Origin: Epiperipatus broadwayi
Lineage: Eukaryota > Onychophora > Udeonychophora > Euonychophora > Peripatidae
Assembly: GCA_028023455.1 (NCBI GenBank)
Contig: JAQFVV010001019.1
Coordinates: 1-64,000 of the forward strand
DNA length: 64,000 nucleotides
Direction: 5' to 3'
Part shown: positions 36,121 to 50,885 of the stretch, one piece after another
Layout of the letters: every line of letters starts with the position of its first letter
Numbering within the stretch: position 1 is the stretch's first letter
Translations under genes and position numbers: made by a program
The notes under the pieces: model-generated
Databases searched by the model: none
Seen by the model: only the letters and a program-made list of their open reading frames with translations
What the model was told of the DNA's origin: nothing

Positions 36121-38296
36121 TAAATATTATAGAACTTAATTTTGTAAGTAATTTTATAGTTTGTGTTACAATATACAATTTAATTTACAGAGTTTTTTAA
36201 ATGTCTTTCTAGAGTCTTTATGTAAATAATAAAAGTGATAATTTTATGTGATGTGTTATATTGTTGTTGATAGTTTGCAAAAGCTTAAGATATTTGAAGC
36301 TTTCAGCACATATATTGTTTTGTCTTTGGAAAATAATTTGAAAGCCTTCATAATAGACTCTTTGTTATTGGATTTGTTAAATCCTTCTTTTCTTTGGCAT
36401 AAAACTTAGAAATATACATTTATTCTAAGAAGTTTTGCAAAAAACCATGAATGGCAATTTTAAATAACAAGATAAATTAGGAGAATTGTATGGAAAGATG
36501 TATTAGAAATAACTATTTTTATAAGTTTAATCAAGATAATGTGTATGAGTGAAGCTTACTCCAAAGGACTGTAAAGAGAAGGCCCAAGAGAAGCTTTGTC
36601 CCACTCTATTTATAAATTAAATCTAGCTATTGTATTTGGTGGCAAGACTCAAGTAGTTAAATCTTTAGAATTTCTGTGAAATGGGAATTAGATTAAACTA
36701 AATTCCCAAATAATAAGTTGTTTATCTGGGTTTAAATATCTTTTATAATAATTTTAGGAATCTAAACCTTAATGAGTTTAACATTTATTTTAATAGTATG
36801 GGGATGAACCAGCCTTTCAAGCAGAAAGATTAATACCATCAATAACTTGATACCCACAGTCAGATAAAGCTGTTCAAAGCATAACATGATCACATTTCCA
36901 GACTGTGGCCCACCTTGACTGCTGGATTCAAACCCCTTCCATTCAAAATATTTTGTTTCTATTGAGGATCAATCTCAGGTAGCAACCAACCACAAGTTAT
37001 ATAATCAGCATGCTTTGTATGACAAGCACACATACCAACACTTGAAATATCCCATGGCTAGCACATGCTCTGTCTCATGGTCCAGTACATTTCTGTGACA
37101 CATGAAAATAACTATACTCTTAAATTAATAGTAACACAGTCACAAGAGAGAGAAAAATAGACCAAATAATACTTAAGCAAACATTAATATTTTTTACACA
37201 TACACATATCTATTATAATATAAAAAACCACAATAAATTTTACACAAGAAAAATATAAATGATGACTGCAGGCTATAGTTTTATTAGTCCTTTGTTAAAG
37301 TTCATTTCATTTAAAATTAAATATGTACACTGTTATTTAAAAATATATTTACTCAGGTTTTCATTTTGTGCATACTGTCCAATGTTTTTGTTTTGTATTT
37401 GGTTTTGCTTTCCAACCAGTTAGCCTTTTTTTTCTCTATTGGTGGCTTCATGGCTCTATTTCCAGGTTTCTGTTAAATAATGAGAGAGAAATTATACAGC
37501 AGCTTTTACTTTCAAATCAAAGCATCAGTTCCAGACATTGATTCAAATGAAATTGTTGATAACTTTGGGGCATGAAGCTTTACCAAATACTCCTATGACT
37601 GTCCTGTGGGTTCTGCATTGATGTTGATGGCAGCAGTGATTGACTGGCTTACTACTGCAGTTACAATTTCTAAATATTCTGCATTCTGTTCAAACCAAAT
37701 AATAATAATATGAATAGACTGGACATTGGCTCAATTACAAATTGTAGCCCCAACTGAAGAACAATAACCAAGATGTAATTTTTTTTACTTTTTTCTCTCC
37801 AATTGTTTATTTCCTTACCATATTTTTAATTTTAATATTAATTTAAGTCTGTTTTTTACTTATTTTTATATTTGCTTTGAACTACTCTTTTGCTTAGATT
37901 AATTTACTATCTCATCGATAGTTTACATAGTTTTTTTTAATTAATTCAATTGTTAGTTTTACTTTTTCAATATCAGCCAGTAATCTTTTAAAACTAATTA
38001 TATTTGTGAATTTTTTCTTTTACAAACAAAATTTTATTCTGATTTTTCATATTTACTTAAATTTTTAAAGAGGAGAGAATGTGTTTTAAAAAAAATTTCT
38101 ATTTTAGATTATCCCCTCACCTGCTCTTCAATAAAATCTGTATTCTCTCTTTCAAAAAATAAACACAATCTTTTTTTATTTTTAAAACTATGTTTAAAAA
38201 CTACCCCTTAATTAATTATAACTATTCTTTCAAATTTGATCATAGTTTTTTTAAAAATATATGAATCATGTAATGCAGATATCTACTAGTGTTACA
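36121..38296. other. no clear gene; possible tRNA-like fragment
   Basis: Mostly AT-rich. Near 36921-36933, CTGGATTCAAACCCC resembles a tRNA T-arm/B-box and sits in a less AT-biased stretch (36830-37100) that may be another SINE. 37390-37700 is also less biased, but no frame stays open with a recognisable motif. Confidence 0.35.
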
Positions 38297-40333
<2,037 letters not shown>

Positions 40334-40468
40334 GATCCTTTGAAAGTGCTCAGCTGTTTTAATATTTTTAGTTAGCTATTTGTATTTGCTTTTGGGAGCA
40401 GTTGCGCAGCACACGCACTTGTGCTTTAATACATACATTTCCCAAAAGTAAAATTATTTAACTTAATC

Positions 40469-40761
<293 letters not shown>

Positions 40762-40949
40762 GAATAATAAATATACTTAACTAATCATGTCTTTAGAATT
40801 AAGGAATGAAATGCATGACATATATAATTAAGAAATCACTAACTCATCTTTAAATATGCTTATAACTAAAGGAGTGAAATAGCATGAATACTAGATGTGA
40901 ATATTTTATTTTATTGTTCTATTCATTTATATTTGATTTGCTATTAAAA

Positions 40950-43900
40950 TATCATCATCAATAGTAGTCTGTCCAATAGACAGGTCCAGAGAGTAGTCAC
41001 TACATCAGTTCATCCATTCTTCCATTCCATTCTCTTCCTTGCCCACTTCCTCAATTCCACATAACCCCTTCCATCTCGTATATCATCCAATAATGTCAAT
41101 CTCTTCCATCCTATCTTTTTATTTCCACTCACCATACCTTCCAAAACATCTTTCATTAAACTATAATCTTTTCTTAGTATATGTCCAATCCAGTTTCTCT
41201 TTCTCTCTTTGATACTTTCAATCAATCTTCTTTCCTCATTAACTCTTTTCAAAACTTCTTCATTTGTTATTTTATTCACCCAACTGATTTTTTCCATTTT
41301 TCTCCATATCCACATCTCAAAAGCTTCCAGTCGTTTTTTAATTCTATTACTCAATGTCCATGTCTCACAACCATACATTAATACACTCCACACATAACAT
41401 TTAATTAATCTTTTCCTTAATTCTCTTTCCATAGGTCCACAAAATATCTTCTTTCTTTTTACAAATGTCACCTTTGCCAATGCTATTCTTCTTTTAACTT
41501 CATCTTCACTTCTTCCATCCTCACTCAACCAACAACCCAAATATCTAAATCCCTTCACCTGCTGCACCATGTCATCATGGATTCCAATTTGCAGTCTTTT
41601 GCATCTCTCCCTATCCATAAACACTTAGTCTTTTCAATATTAATCTTCATTCCATATGCCATACATCCTTCTTCCAATTTATTCAACATATTCTGAAGAT
41701 CCTTTTCTTCCTCAGCAATAAGAGCCATATCATCTGCAAATCTTATACACTTTATTACTCTCCCTCCAACATTTGCTCCTCCACAGTCCAAATAATTATT
41801 TATCATATCTTCTAAATAAATATTAAACAAAACAGGTGACATACTACATCCTTGCCTAACTCCACTTTCTATATTCACTTCATCCGTCTCATTACATCCA
41901 AATCTAACTCTTATTCTTTGCCCATTATACATATTCCATATCAATCGTCTTTCTTTCCAGAATACTCCTTTATCTCTTAAGATAGACATCAGTTTATTCC
42001 AGCTTACTCTATCAAATGCCTTTTCTAAATCTACAAAACATATACCAATTCCTTTATCTCTTTCCATATATCTTTCTGCAATTGTCCTAACAATACCAAT
42101 AGCATCTCTCGTGCTTTTCCCTTTCCGAAAACCAAACTGTTCTTCAGCAATATAATAGTCAACCTTCCCATAAATCCTTTGAGTTAAAATCCTCAATAAC
42201 ACCTTAGAAACATGAGACAATACACTTATTGTCCTATACTCTTCACATTTAACAGCTTTCTTCTTTTTAGCAATTGGAATCACTATAGTTCTTAAAAAAT
42301 CTTCAGGCCAAACTCCACTATTATATATCAAATTGCAAAGTCCAACTATTTCCTTCATAGTAAATTCTCCCATTTCTCTCAAAAATTCTATAGGTACTGC
42401 ATCAAATCCAATAGCCTTACCATTCTTCATTTGTGCGATTGCCTTTCTTACTTCATCTGGCAGTATGTCCATACCTCTATCATCCATTGCAACATCTTCT
42501 TCATTTTCAAGTTCATAACTAATTAAATTATTTCCTCTACTAAACAGATACCGAATATATTCTTCCCATCTTTTTAATATATCATTACTATCGGTTAACC
42601 TTCTTCCATTCTTATCCGCAATCTCACTTGCTACCCATGTCTTTTTCTCCCAAGAAATACTTTGTATTCTATCAAATGCTAGATCATATCTTTTCATCTG
42701 TTGAAACCTTTCTATCTCTTTACATTCTTGCTCCAACCACTTTTCTTTTGCTAAATCTGTTTCTCTTCTTAATTCATTATTAAATTTCCTATATTCCTTT
42801 TGCCCTTCCTCAGTATTTATATTCTTCCACCTTCTCCGCACTTCCATCTTTTCCAACATACCTTCAGTTATCCAAGGTCTTTTAGCTTTTCTCGCACGAA
42901 TAATACCTATTTCATTTTTTGCTATTTTCAAGAATCCCTCTTTAATTCTATTCCAACACTCATCAGAGCCATTAATATAGTTCCCATCCTGAACAATTCT
43001 TTTAAATTCACCCTCACATATTAAACCAAATTTTCCTTTTTCCATTTGTCTCAATCTATCCAAGTCCCATCTTGTGTATCTTTTCCCTCTTTTAATTCTT
43101 TTTAAACTTAACTTTAATTTAGCCATTACCAAATTATGATCCGAATCTATATCAGCACCTGGCAAAGCATGTGAATCCTTAACAGCATTCTTATATCTAT
43201 TCTGAATCAGTATATAATCAATTTGATAACGTTCTTTGTTACCTGGAGCTTTCCATGTATACAATCTTCTAATATGATTTTTAAAGCAAGTATTTGAAAT
43301 GACAAACCCATTCTCTTTACAAAATTGTACAAGTCGACTACCCCTTTCATTTCTTTTCCCAATACCATAATTTCCAACAATTTTCTCTTCCCTACCTTTC
43401 CCCACAACAGCATTCCAATCCCCCAATAGCAATATACATGCATTTTTTCCTTCACATTGAATACTTTCTTCTATCTTCTCATACATTTCATCAATTTCAC
43501 TATCATCATGAGTACTAGTTGGCATATAAACTTGTACAATTACCAAATCCCTAGGACTTGCATTTATTCTCATCACCATCAGTCTATCATTAATACCATC
43601 AACCTTTGCCACACTATTCCATATTTTCTTCCTCACAGCAATGCCAACTCCATTAATTGATCTATCACCACCTGAATAAAACAACTTTACATCTCCACTA
43701 CTTACTTCTCCACATCCCTCCCACCTCACTTCACTTAATCCCATTACATCAATATTATTCAAATTCAACTCTCTTTTCAAATTCTCCAATTTCCCACTTT
43801 TCCTCAAAGATCTAACATTCCACGTTCCAATTCTCAGTGTATCCCCTCTCAATGAATTATATTTATGAGGATTTCGCAGGTTGACGACCTGAGTAGCCTC

Positions 43901-44437
43901 ATGTCCACTCCTGCCGGGCAAGACACCAAAGTTATTCTTAACTAAGGTCTCAACACCAAACGTAATGATTTCTGTAGACATACTCATAATAAAACAAGGG
44001 AATTATAAGACAAAGTGGTTTCCCATTGCCTTCTTTGCCCAGCAATAACCTCTATAATAGGCTTAGTGCACTAGTCAAATCCCATAAAATGAAAATCCAA
44101 CTACCGCTTCCTCCTCATCGTTGTCACCTCTAGTGATCTTCCGCTGACTTGGAAGAAATGCCGTTGCTGACCCAGCACCCAGCGGGGTGTTGACTTATTT
44201 AATGGCGGTCAACACTCGCCATTATACATCCACCGTCATAGGAATTGTGGCACTTTATAGAAGTAGACACGCCACTGTCTCCTTCACCACTTCCTGATAG
44301 TGAATGTTGTCCCATTGCCAGCGACTGCTTATTTACAGTACTCTGCTTATTCGCAGCTAACCTTCATATCTGAAGGCCATGCCCCTATCCGCAACCTGGG
44401 GACGCTCTGGGTGGCATGGGACCCATGCCTTATTCCC
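40950..44437 (-). mobile_element. near full-length RTE-like LINE
   Basis: Complete element layout on the minus strand. The 5' leader is 44437-43988, less AT-rich and CpG-containing, and includes GTCCCCAGGTTGCGGATAGG. The endonuclease-reverse transcriptase gene is 43987-41010. A short 3' region (41009-40950) ends in GATGATGAT, the short-tandem tail common in RTE elements. It is by far the least eroded element in the window, so probably the youngest. Confidence 0.9.
41010..43987 (-). pseudogene. LINE endonuclease-reverse transcriptase, one frameshift
   Basis: An 810-codon frame (43987-41555) joined to a 204-codon frame (41624-41010) encodes a protein of about 990 residues, normal for RTE-type LINEs. 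APE endonuclease: LRIGTWNVRSL (residues 51-61), GLSEVRW with catalytic Glu at 86, then LLGDWNAVVGK and DSDHNLV. Reverse transcriptase: NGKAIGFDAVPIEFLRE, motif A CFVDLEKAFDRVSW, motif B SGVRQGCSMSPVLFNIYLED and catalytic RFADDMALIAE. The second frame holds GFRYLGCWLSEDG, MYGCETWTLS and WIGHILRKD, the usual C-terminal blocks. The two frames meet at about 41580, after LWIGRDAKDCKLES and before HDDMVQQVKGF, so a single small indel disables it. The first Met of the 810-codon frame is used as start, but the leader stays poorly defined. Non-functional as it stands. Confidence 0.92.
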
Positions 44438-44440
44438 AGT

Positions 44441-47329
44441 ATTAAAATATATTATTAATAAACTTATGTAGACTTAAGTGGATATTATGGATTAATCAGG
44501 TATTGCCTGATGGATGACCTTTGATAATTTAGCACAAGTGCTTTGATAAATGTAATGAATTAAACATTAATTTATTACTAAAAGTAAGCAATAATAAATA
44601 TTTGTTTGCCATTATTAAATGCTTCGCATGTAATATCACCAGCAGTTTCAGTTGGCTATTACTAAAAACTTTTGAATTGCTCTTTACCAAATGTGTATTG
44701 ATTGTCCTGCAGGAAATTGTTATGTATTTACTAATATCTATTGTTATACAATTATCTTCAACATTTTCATACATGACCAAGATGTGTTATTTACAGACTG
44801 TGCAAATGAACTCTTCTGTTCCAGTTAAAAAAAATTTAATGATTATTTTTGTTAGTATATAATAAATATGCAGACTAATTATTTGTCTTACATTTTTTAT
44901 TTAATTATTATTTCTTTCTTCAAGAACGTCTCGGAAATGTATAATATGGAGAAATATTGTACTGGATAATTATTATTTTATTATAAATTTTATTTTATAC
45001 ATGTGTTTCTATATGCATATTATGATGATAGAAATATCCGTTTGTTATTAAGAAGCTAACAGCTAATTTTAAGAAGGATAAATGCATAAAAATTATTATT
45101 TTATCTTTGTGTTTTAAGAAATTATGAGGACATTTCTTAATAATTATTTTGCTTCAAACTTAAAAGATTTGTAGTTCATCACAAATCAAAATTTTATCTC
45201 AATTTTTTAATTAATATTAAATACATAAAAGCATTGTTTTACCTTTGCTTTGCTTGAAGGATGAGGTTTATTTAGTAGTAACCATTATATTTCAAATTTA
45301 AATATTTATAATTCGTCAGGAATGAGAAAAATTTTTTTTAACTTATTAATTAATGTCATTACAATATTTATTTACTGAATGTGGTTTGAAATTATTTTGT
45401 GCATTATTATGCATGTGTGCCTGTCTAATGTTTAATCCATTTATATAATTGTTGAATTAAAATTTTGATTGACTTACTATCCAATCGGTTCTGGATGGTA
45501 TGATGTGCCAAAAGAAGTGAGAATAATTAGAGGTTTATTTAAGAATGAATTTATCTTTTTTATGCTTAGATTAAAATGTATTTAGTGGCTATGGAAAAAG
45601 AAAGCATTTATGATATATATATTGTGTTATAGGAATTGAGAGAACTCTCCCTCAATTTATTAAAATATTAGTCATGAGTGGATTATATTTTCCAAATTAA
45701 GTAATTGTGTGTTGTGATGATTATAGTATGTGAAGTAAAGTAATGAATTTGCCTTGTTTTCGGTGATGAGACAAAGTCCATACCAGTATTTAAGCCTCTG
45801 AATTAGGTTAGAGAGTCACTGTATTATTAAAGCTTGGTTGGTTATGGCATCATCCTTATTATGTATTGTATCTCAATTTCATAATTAAACTGATCGGATA
45901 TAGCTGTGTTAATTATTTTATAACAGGTAGAACAATACAGGTGCATGCATAAAATATGATAAATTCTGAAGGTATGGAGAAAATCTATCTCTGATTTGTA
46001 AGTCTTAAATCAATATTTTAAATCATATCATACCAATTATTTTAAGTTTTATATTATCAATTCTCAGAATGATTCATCCTCATTTTGAATGACCAAGCAA
46101 AAAGAATCAAAGTGTAGCTAATTAATAGAATTATTTAATTGATTTATGAAGGATAGCATGACCTCTTACTCATATATTTAAATCCATATATTATTTTGAT
46201 GTTTAACTACCCATGTGTTGATTTAGTTAGCAGAATGTGGGAGTTAGCTACTAGCATATGTGTATTTTAAAAAAAAATACAAAAAAGTTTAATTTCATAT
46301 TTAACTATTCTAGTGTTAGTGTTTATAAATATTTCTTCTCACTGGCTTATCGCAATTGACTGAAAGCTGGTATGTGTTTGAAATAAAATGCAAGGAAGTT
46401 TATTTTAATGTTAGTTACTCTTATGTAGTCTATTCAGTCATTGATATTGGAATTATCTAAAACATGTATATGTGTAAAGTAGAAATACAAATGTTTATTT
46501 AACTATATCTTGTAATGAATGTTTTATTTATTTAAAAACTTTGTTCAGAGTCATTCTTTGGCATGCATTCGTGTTCTATGTTTCCACACATACACACACA
46601 CACACAACATATCCAATATTATATGATTGCACTATTCCATAAATTTTATAATCAACATGCTCATGTCTGATGATGTTTTACTTGCTCCAAACACCATAGG
46701 AAGTGCTTGACTAATTAATGATTCTTTCAGTTATTACTTAGATGATGACTTGAAGTCAAAATGTACTTTATTTCTTTCATTGTCTAACTACTACTATTTT
46801 GTTAGAATAATGCTTAGTTATGTCATTACTTTTGTGATAATTAGTAGTTATTGTAAAGTATAAATTTAAAAGTAAGCCATATAATAAATTCATTGAGATA
46901 TTCCCTTATTATTTTAGATTAGACATTAATTTAGTTGTTTATTTTTTGTGTAGTGCTATATTCTGTATTTAATTTGAACTTGCCATACAGTAGACTTAAT
47001 TAGTAATTCATCTTTATTTTATTAATTTAATTCTATCATTAGTAAAGGTTGTTTGATGCATTTAGATGATGGGAGGAAATGAGATTAAACTATAACTCAA
47101 TTTAAATGGTGGAACTTTACCAATTTCAACAATTTATTTATTTTAAAACCCAATAGATATTTTACTCCTATTAATTCATAATGTTTCCTCCTATGCTTAA
47201 TATGCATTCTTTACATTATTGATCTCTGGAACCCCCACTGAAGTAAGCTATAGTAGGACAGCTCTGTAAGAGTCTCAATAATAATTCAAAGCAAGATCAG
47301 ACTAGTAATTTATTCTATTATCATTAGAA
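44441..47329. other. no gene seen
   Basis: AT-rich, with a short (CA)n near 46590-46606. Open stretches at 44529-44862 on both strands lack motifs. Confidence 0.45.
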
Positions 47330-47385
47330 TTGACGCCCCGGGTATTTGTTGATGGGAAAGGTAGGATTGGTGTTGGGGAAGGGTT

Positions 47386-47398
<13 letters not shown>

Positions 47399-47422
<24 letters not shown>
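47399..47422. repeat. (AT)n with inverted TTACAAT/ATTGTA flanks
   Basis: ACAAT on the left and ATTGT on the right bound the AT run, as at 56757-56822 and around 58428-58459. Confidence 0.85.
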
Positions 47423-47425
<3 letters not shown>

Positions 47426-47773
47426 ACCGGTATAAATCCACCACGCTTAATCATACACAGTACCCGAGTTCAAACCCAGTCCACGTTTAAGAATAATTTC
47501 CAAAACGCCAACTGAATTCAAACCCAAACCCCGGTATGACTAACCGATGATGACTTTATAACAGCACGGGGTTATCCCTTTTCTAGCTCAGCTTAGAACA
47601 TAGACTAAATTCTTACAGTTAATGATATATAGATTTATTAGACTATAGATACTGGGACGGTCATTTATGTAACGTATATATTTAAGTTGCCAATACAGAC
47701 AGTAAGTGGCTAAATAGACTTAGAGAGTAATAAAGGTGGAGGACACAAAAATTTAGATTAAATAAAATTGTTT

Positions 47774-47884
47774 AATAAGCCAAATATAAAGCATATAAAT
47801 ATAGTGTTAAATAAGACAAATAGAAAGCACATGAATATAATGTTATATAATAGAAATATACAGCATATAAATATAGTGTTATAC
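47774..47884 (+). repeat. 36-bp tandem repeat, 3 copies
   Basis: Units follow AATAAG-CAAATA-AAAGCA and ATGAATATA-TGTTA, with a few substitutions each. The open frame with three 12-residue repeats is a consequence of the period being a multiple of three. Confidence 0.85.
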
Positions 47885-48100
47885 AGTACGGTAAGACTTC
47901 ATAAATCCTCTTGTATTTGGCTACTAGTCTTTAGTGAACGTTTTATTTAATAAACAAACTTATGCCAATAGCTGGGTAGTTAAATGATTGACGGGTGGTT
48001 AAGAGAATCAGAGTATTTGAGCACTGGAAAAATATTTCTCTAAAGATTTTTATTAACTTATTTTATTAGAATAGGCTCGAGCCGGAACGTAGACGAACAG

Positions 48101-48310
48101 TGGAGATGGTTTTATATAAATACGACATAAGAGATAGATGTACTGGTGGTTTTATATAAATACGACATGGAAGATAGATGAACTGGTGGTTTTATATAAA
48201 TACGACATGGAAGATCGATGAACTGGTGGTTTTATATAAATACGACATGGAAGATAGATGAACTGGTGGTTTTATATAAATGCGACATGGAAGATAGATG
48301 AACTGGTGGT
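48101..48310 (+). repeat. 40-bp tandem repeat, about 5 copies
   Basis: Unit TACGACATGGAAGATAGATG followed by AACTGGTGGTTTTATATAAA. Full units start at 48121, 48161, 48201 and 48241, with partial units on both sides. Only one to four differences per unit, and the CpG in TACGAC is kept in nearly all, so the array is young. Confidence 0.95.
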
Positions 48311-50063
48311 TGCCTGGATTCAAAAGCCCTACAGTAATCAATTGCGGTGCATTAACGGAATACCGGGCGGCTTGTACTTTGACAAGGCTTAATGCCCCCA
48401 AGTAGCTCCGAGACACGACAACCAGCCGGGATCATTTCGAACCCCGGTGATCCAAGAGATTACCGGGAAAGAAAAACTGCTTTCATTCCCCAATGGTAGA
48501 ATGGCGAGACGCTAACTTCAGCGAAGGGAAGGCATTGCCACAGACGTGAAGGACGAATACTGGAAGCGGATTTTTAAAAGAAATTATATAAAACCTGGAA
48601 ACTATTTGTCTGTTTCTACGCCACAGGCTGAGATCCTGATCCCAATAAAAACATAGCGAAATTAAACTGACGGTGAGAACAATAATTAGTTAAATTTACT
48701 CTGAAACTCTAACCCTTCGGGTCGACAGGCGGTAGCGATAGTATCAAATTATTCAGTGAATTATTCCTCATATTATACATAACATTAATGAACACTTTGA
48801 AACTATTATATATATATTTAAGATTGAAACTTAGATTGTAATTTTATAACAACTTAACATAGAATAATAAAGTGATTTAACATTTACTAACTCGGAATGT
48901 GAAAGAATATTTAATTCAGAACATGAAATTACTTTTAAATTAAATTGATCATTATTACACACTAGTTTACACAGATTTGGAAATATTACTATTGGCAATG
49001 TTTGTTCATGAAATAAGCAACATAAGAAAATATAAATGCATTCAGTTGAAATATTATTACTATTAATTACAATTTTATAAATGATTTCTAAAGACTAGAG
49101 CAGAGGATTAAAAAAGAAAAGAAAATTTACTGACAGGTTTAATAATAGCATTATAAATGATATAAAAAAAACTTACATATGATTTACTTGATTGATAATA
49201 TTAAGCACGTAAGAAAGTTAAAGTTCGTGTAACAAAGTTCTCTTCTTTCTTCATCCAGCTTGGTTTGTAACGAACGTAGGCGCGCATTTTTGAAAGTTAT
49301 TTGTAAGGCATAGTAAATTTTGAGATTGGAAGTTGGAAATTCTGAAGTATATGAAACATGATCAAACAGCGGCACGAGGATCCATATTGGCGGGCAGAGA
49401 CCAGCTCCTGGCAATTAGCCCATGAACATGGCGATTCACTGGTAAACTTCTTAATAAGATATTTGAATTATTATTAACTGCTGTGTTGTCTCGAGACTAC
49501 CTCTCTCAAACACGACCAAAGTTAGAATGTAAGTTTTTTCTAGAATTTGCCACTGCTGACCTTTCCGACTTGTTTTTGTTTTAGGCTCCGCCTACTTTCT
49601 CTAGCCTCTAGCGATGCAGCTTGACCAACAATCAATTATCTGTTTTTAGCAATCTTTTAATTTAATATGCCATTTTTAAATCGATACAGTAATTACATAT
49701 AAAAATTCCTTACTAATTTTGAATACAACTTAATTGCTCTGAACATTTGTGCAATTAGATTTTAATTAAAAACACTGATCAAAGGAATGTGATTTTTGAT
49801 CAGTATTTTTAAACGACTTTATACAATTTTAAAACTAAAATTTAAAACAAATACGCCCGCACTGAAACTTTAAATTAAATGATATAAATTCACAAACCAC
49901 GCACACACGAATATTATTTCATGGTTTGTGACATTTATATACGGAAACTTTACATATTTATTTATAAACTATAGAATATATAACTAATTTATATTATAAC
50001 TTAAAATAGACAAAATCTCACTGCGGGCGAACAGTAGTTTGAATTACCGTACATAAAAACACC

Positions 50064-50100
50064 TGAAACGAAGATCGGTTCTCCGATCTGTCTGTTTCAA
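50064..50100. other. strong hairpin at block end
   Basis: TGAAAC-GA-AGATCGG-TTCT-CCGATCT-GTCT-GTTTCA forms a 7-bp perfect inner stem with a 4-nt loop and a 6-bp outer stem. It lies at the right edge of the GC-richer block, next to a TA run, and may mark an element end. Confidence 0.6.
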
Positions 50101-50569
50101 TATATATATATAACTCTGAAATTAACACTTTCTTTTTTTCTAAAACACCATTTTAAAGTTAGCATTTAGAAATTTTAAAAACAAAATGTTATTAATTTTT
50201 TATATAATTAACATTCCCATGTGAATAGTCAATTTTTCAAAATATATTCATATGTAAATAATTATATTGTTATAAAGTGTCTTGTATTTATAAAACATGC
50301 CTCTTTGCTTTTACTCCTGACATTATTTTCAACATATAAAATAAGACTAATGTCAATTCAAAAGCTTTCATTGTAAATAAAGAAATAGTTTGAAAATATT
50401 GATTAAAATCTGTTGACAATATCTGTTTACAGAATTTAGATTAATTTTTTATACAATTGTTTATGTTCATAAAAAAAAATTTAATGCACATTTCAACACA
50501 ACAATTATAAGTGTACAAATACTAGAAAAATACTTTATATATAATATTTATTAATTTTATCAAAATCAT

Positions 50570-50885
50570 TTTTTCATGCCGGTCATGCTGCAGACTGCTC
50601 ATCAGTTGGTTCAGATTACCATCTCCACACATATATAATTAGTACTCAGCTTTATATTAAGATAACCAATCTTCATACTTTAATGAGTGCTGATTTAGCA
50701 CGAAATATATATATTGGTGATTATTTATCTTTTCAACATGTGTGTAATCAGGTGAGTCAGCAATATAAGATGGCACTGAGAGTTGTGGGTCGTGTGAAAG
50801 TCTGAGTTCGAATCCCGCATATATTACATATATAAATGCAGGTGTAAGCCTGCACAATGTATTAAAATAGATTATGCAGAATATG
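50570..50885 (+). mobile_element. hammerhead-bearing tRNA-like repeat, rearranged copy
   Basis: The left part is minus sense and contains ACCAACTGATGAGCAGTC (about 50610-50593). The right part is plus sense, starts ATGAGTGCTGATTTAGCACG at 50683 and runs through TTGGTGATTATTTATC to the best B-box of the family, GAGTTCGAATCCCGC (about 50805-50819). The tail is GCAGGTGTAAGCCTGC. The two parts join inside the ribozyme, with AATGA shared at the junction. Confidence 0.65.
50681..50719 (+). ncRNA. hammerhead-like motif, family 1, box 1 truncated
   Basis: AATGA (remnant of CTGATGA), stem II GTGCT-GATTT-AGCAC, box 2 GAAA intact, ATATATATA (2-bp stem III, ATA triplet), TTGGT. This copy preserves the GAAA that other copies have lost. 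Confidence 0.5.

Larger units (their letters stand above)
47330..50110. other. GC- and CpG-richer block, possible unclassified element
   Basis: Base composition changes sharply: CpG and CCGG words are frequent here and rare elsewhere in the window. It holds a TA run with inverted flanks (47394-47427), a 36-bp tandem repeat, a 40-bp tandem repeat, a hairpin around TTTCGAACCCCGG (GGATCA/TGATCC stem, about 48430-48455), a B-box-like GAGTTCAAACCC (47466) and a terminal hairpin at 50064-50100. No protein domain or matching terminal repeats were found. A young non-coding element (LARD/TRIM-like) or a host regulatory island are both possible. Confidence 0.45.

Noticed and set aside
37390-37700. Possible exon in a less AT-rich stretch
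   Set aside because: Every frame has stops within about 50 codons and no motif is recognised.
43207-43455. 82-codon minus-strand frame
   Set aside because: Alternate-frame shadow of the LINE endonuclease.
41181-43660. Several plus-strand open frames of 60-74 codons
   Set aside because: They lie antisense to the LINE protein at 41010-43987 and show no motif of their own.
47768-47950. 60-codon frame with a repeated 12-residue unit
   Set aside because: It is the translation of a 36-bp tandem repeat and lacks any domain.
48192-48416. 74-codon minus-strand frame
   Set aside because: Half of it is the 40-bp tandem repeat and the rest has no homologous motif.
50064-50100. Helitron 3' hairpin
   Set aside because: The hairpin is followed by GTCTGTTTCA and not by a CTRR end, and no 5' TC end or Rep/helicase was seen.
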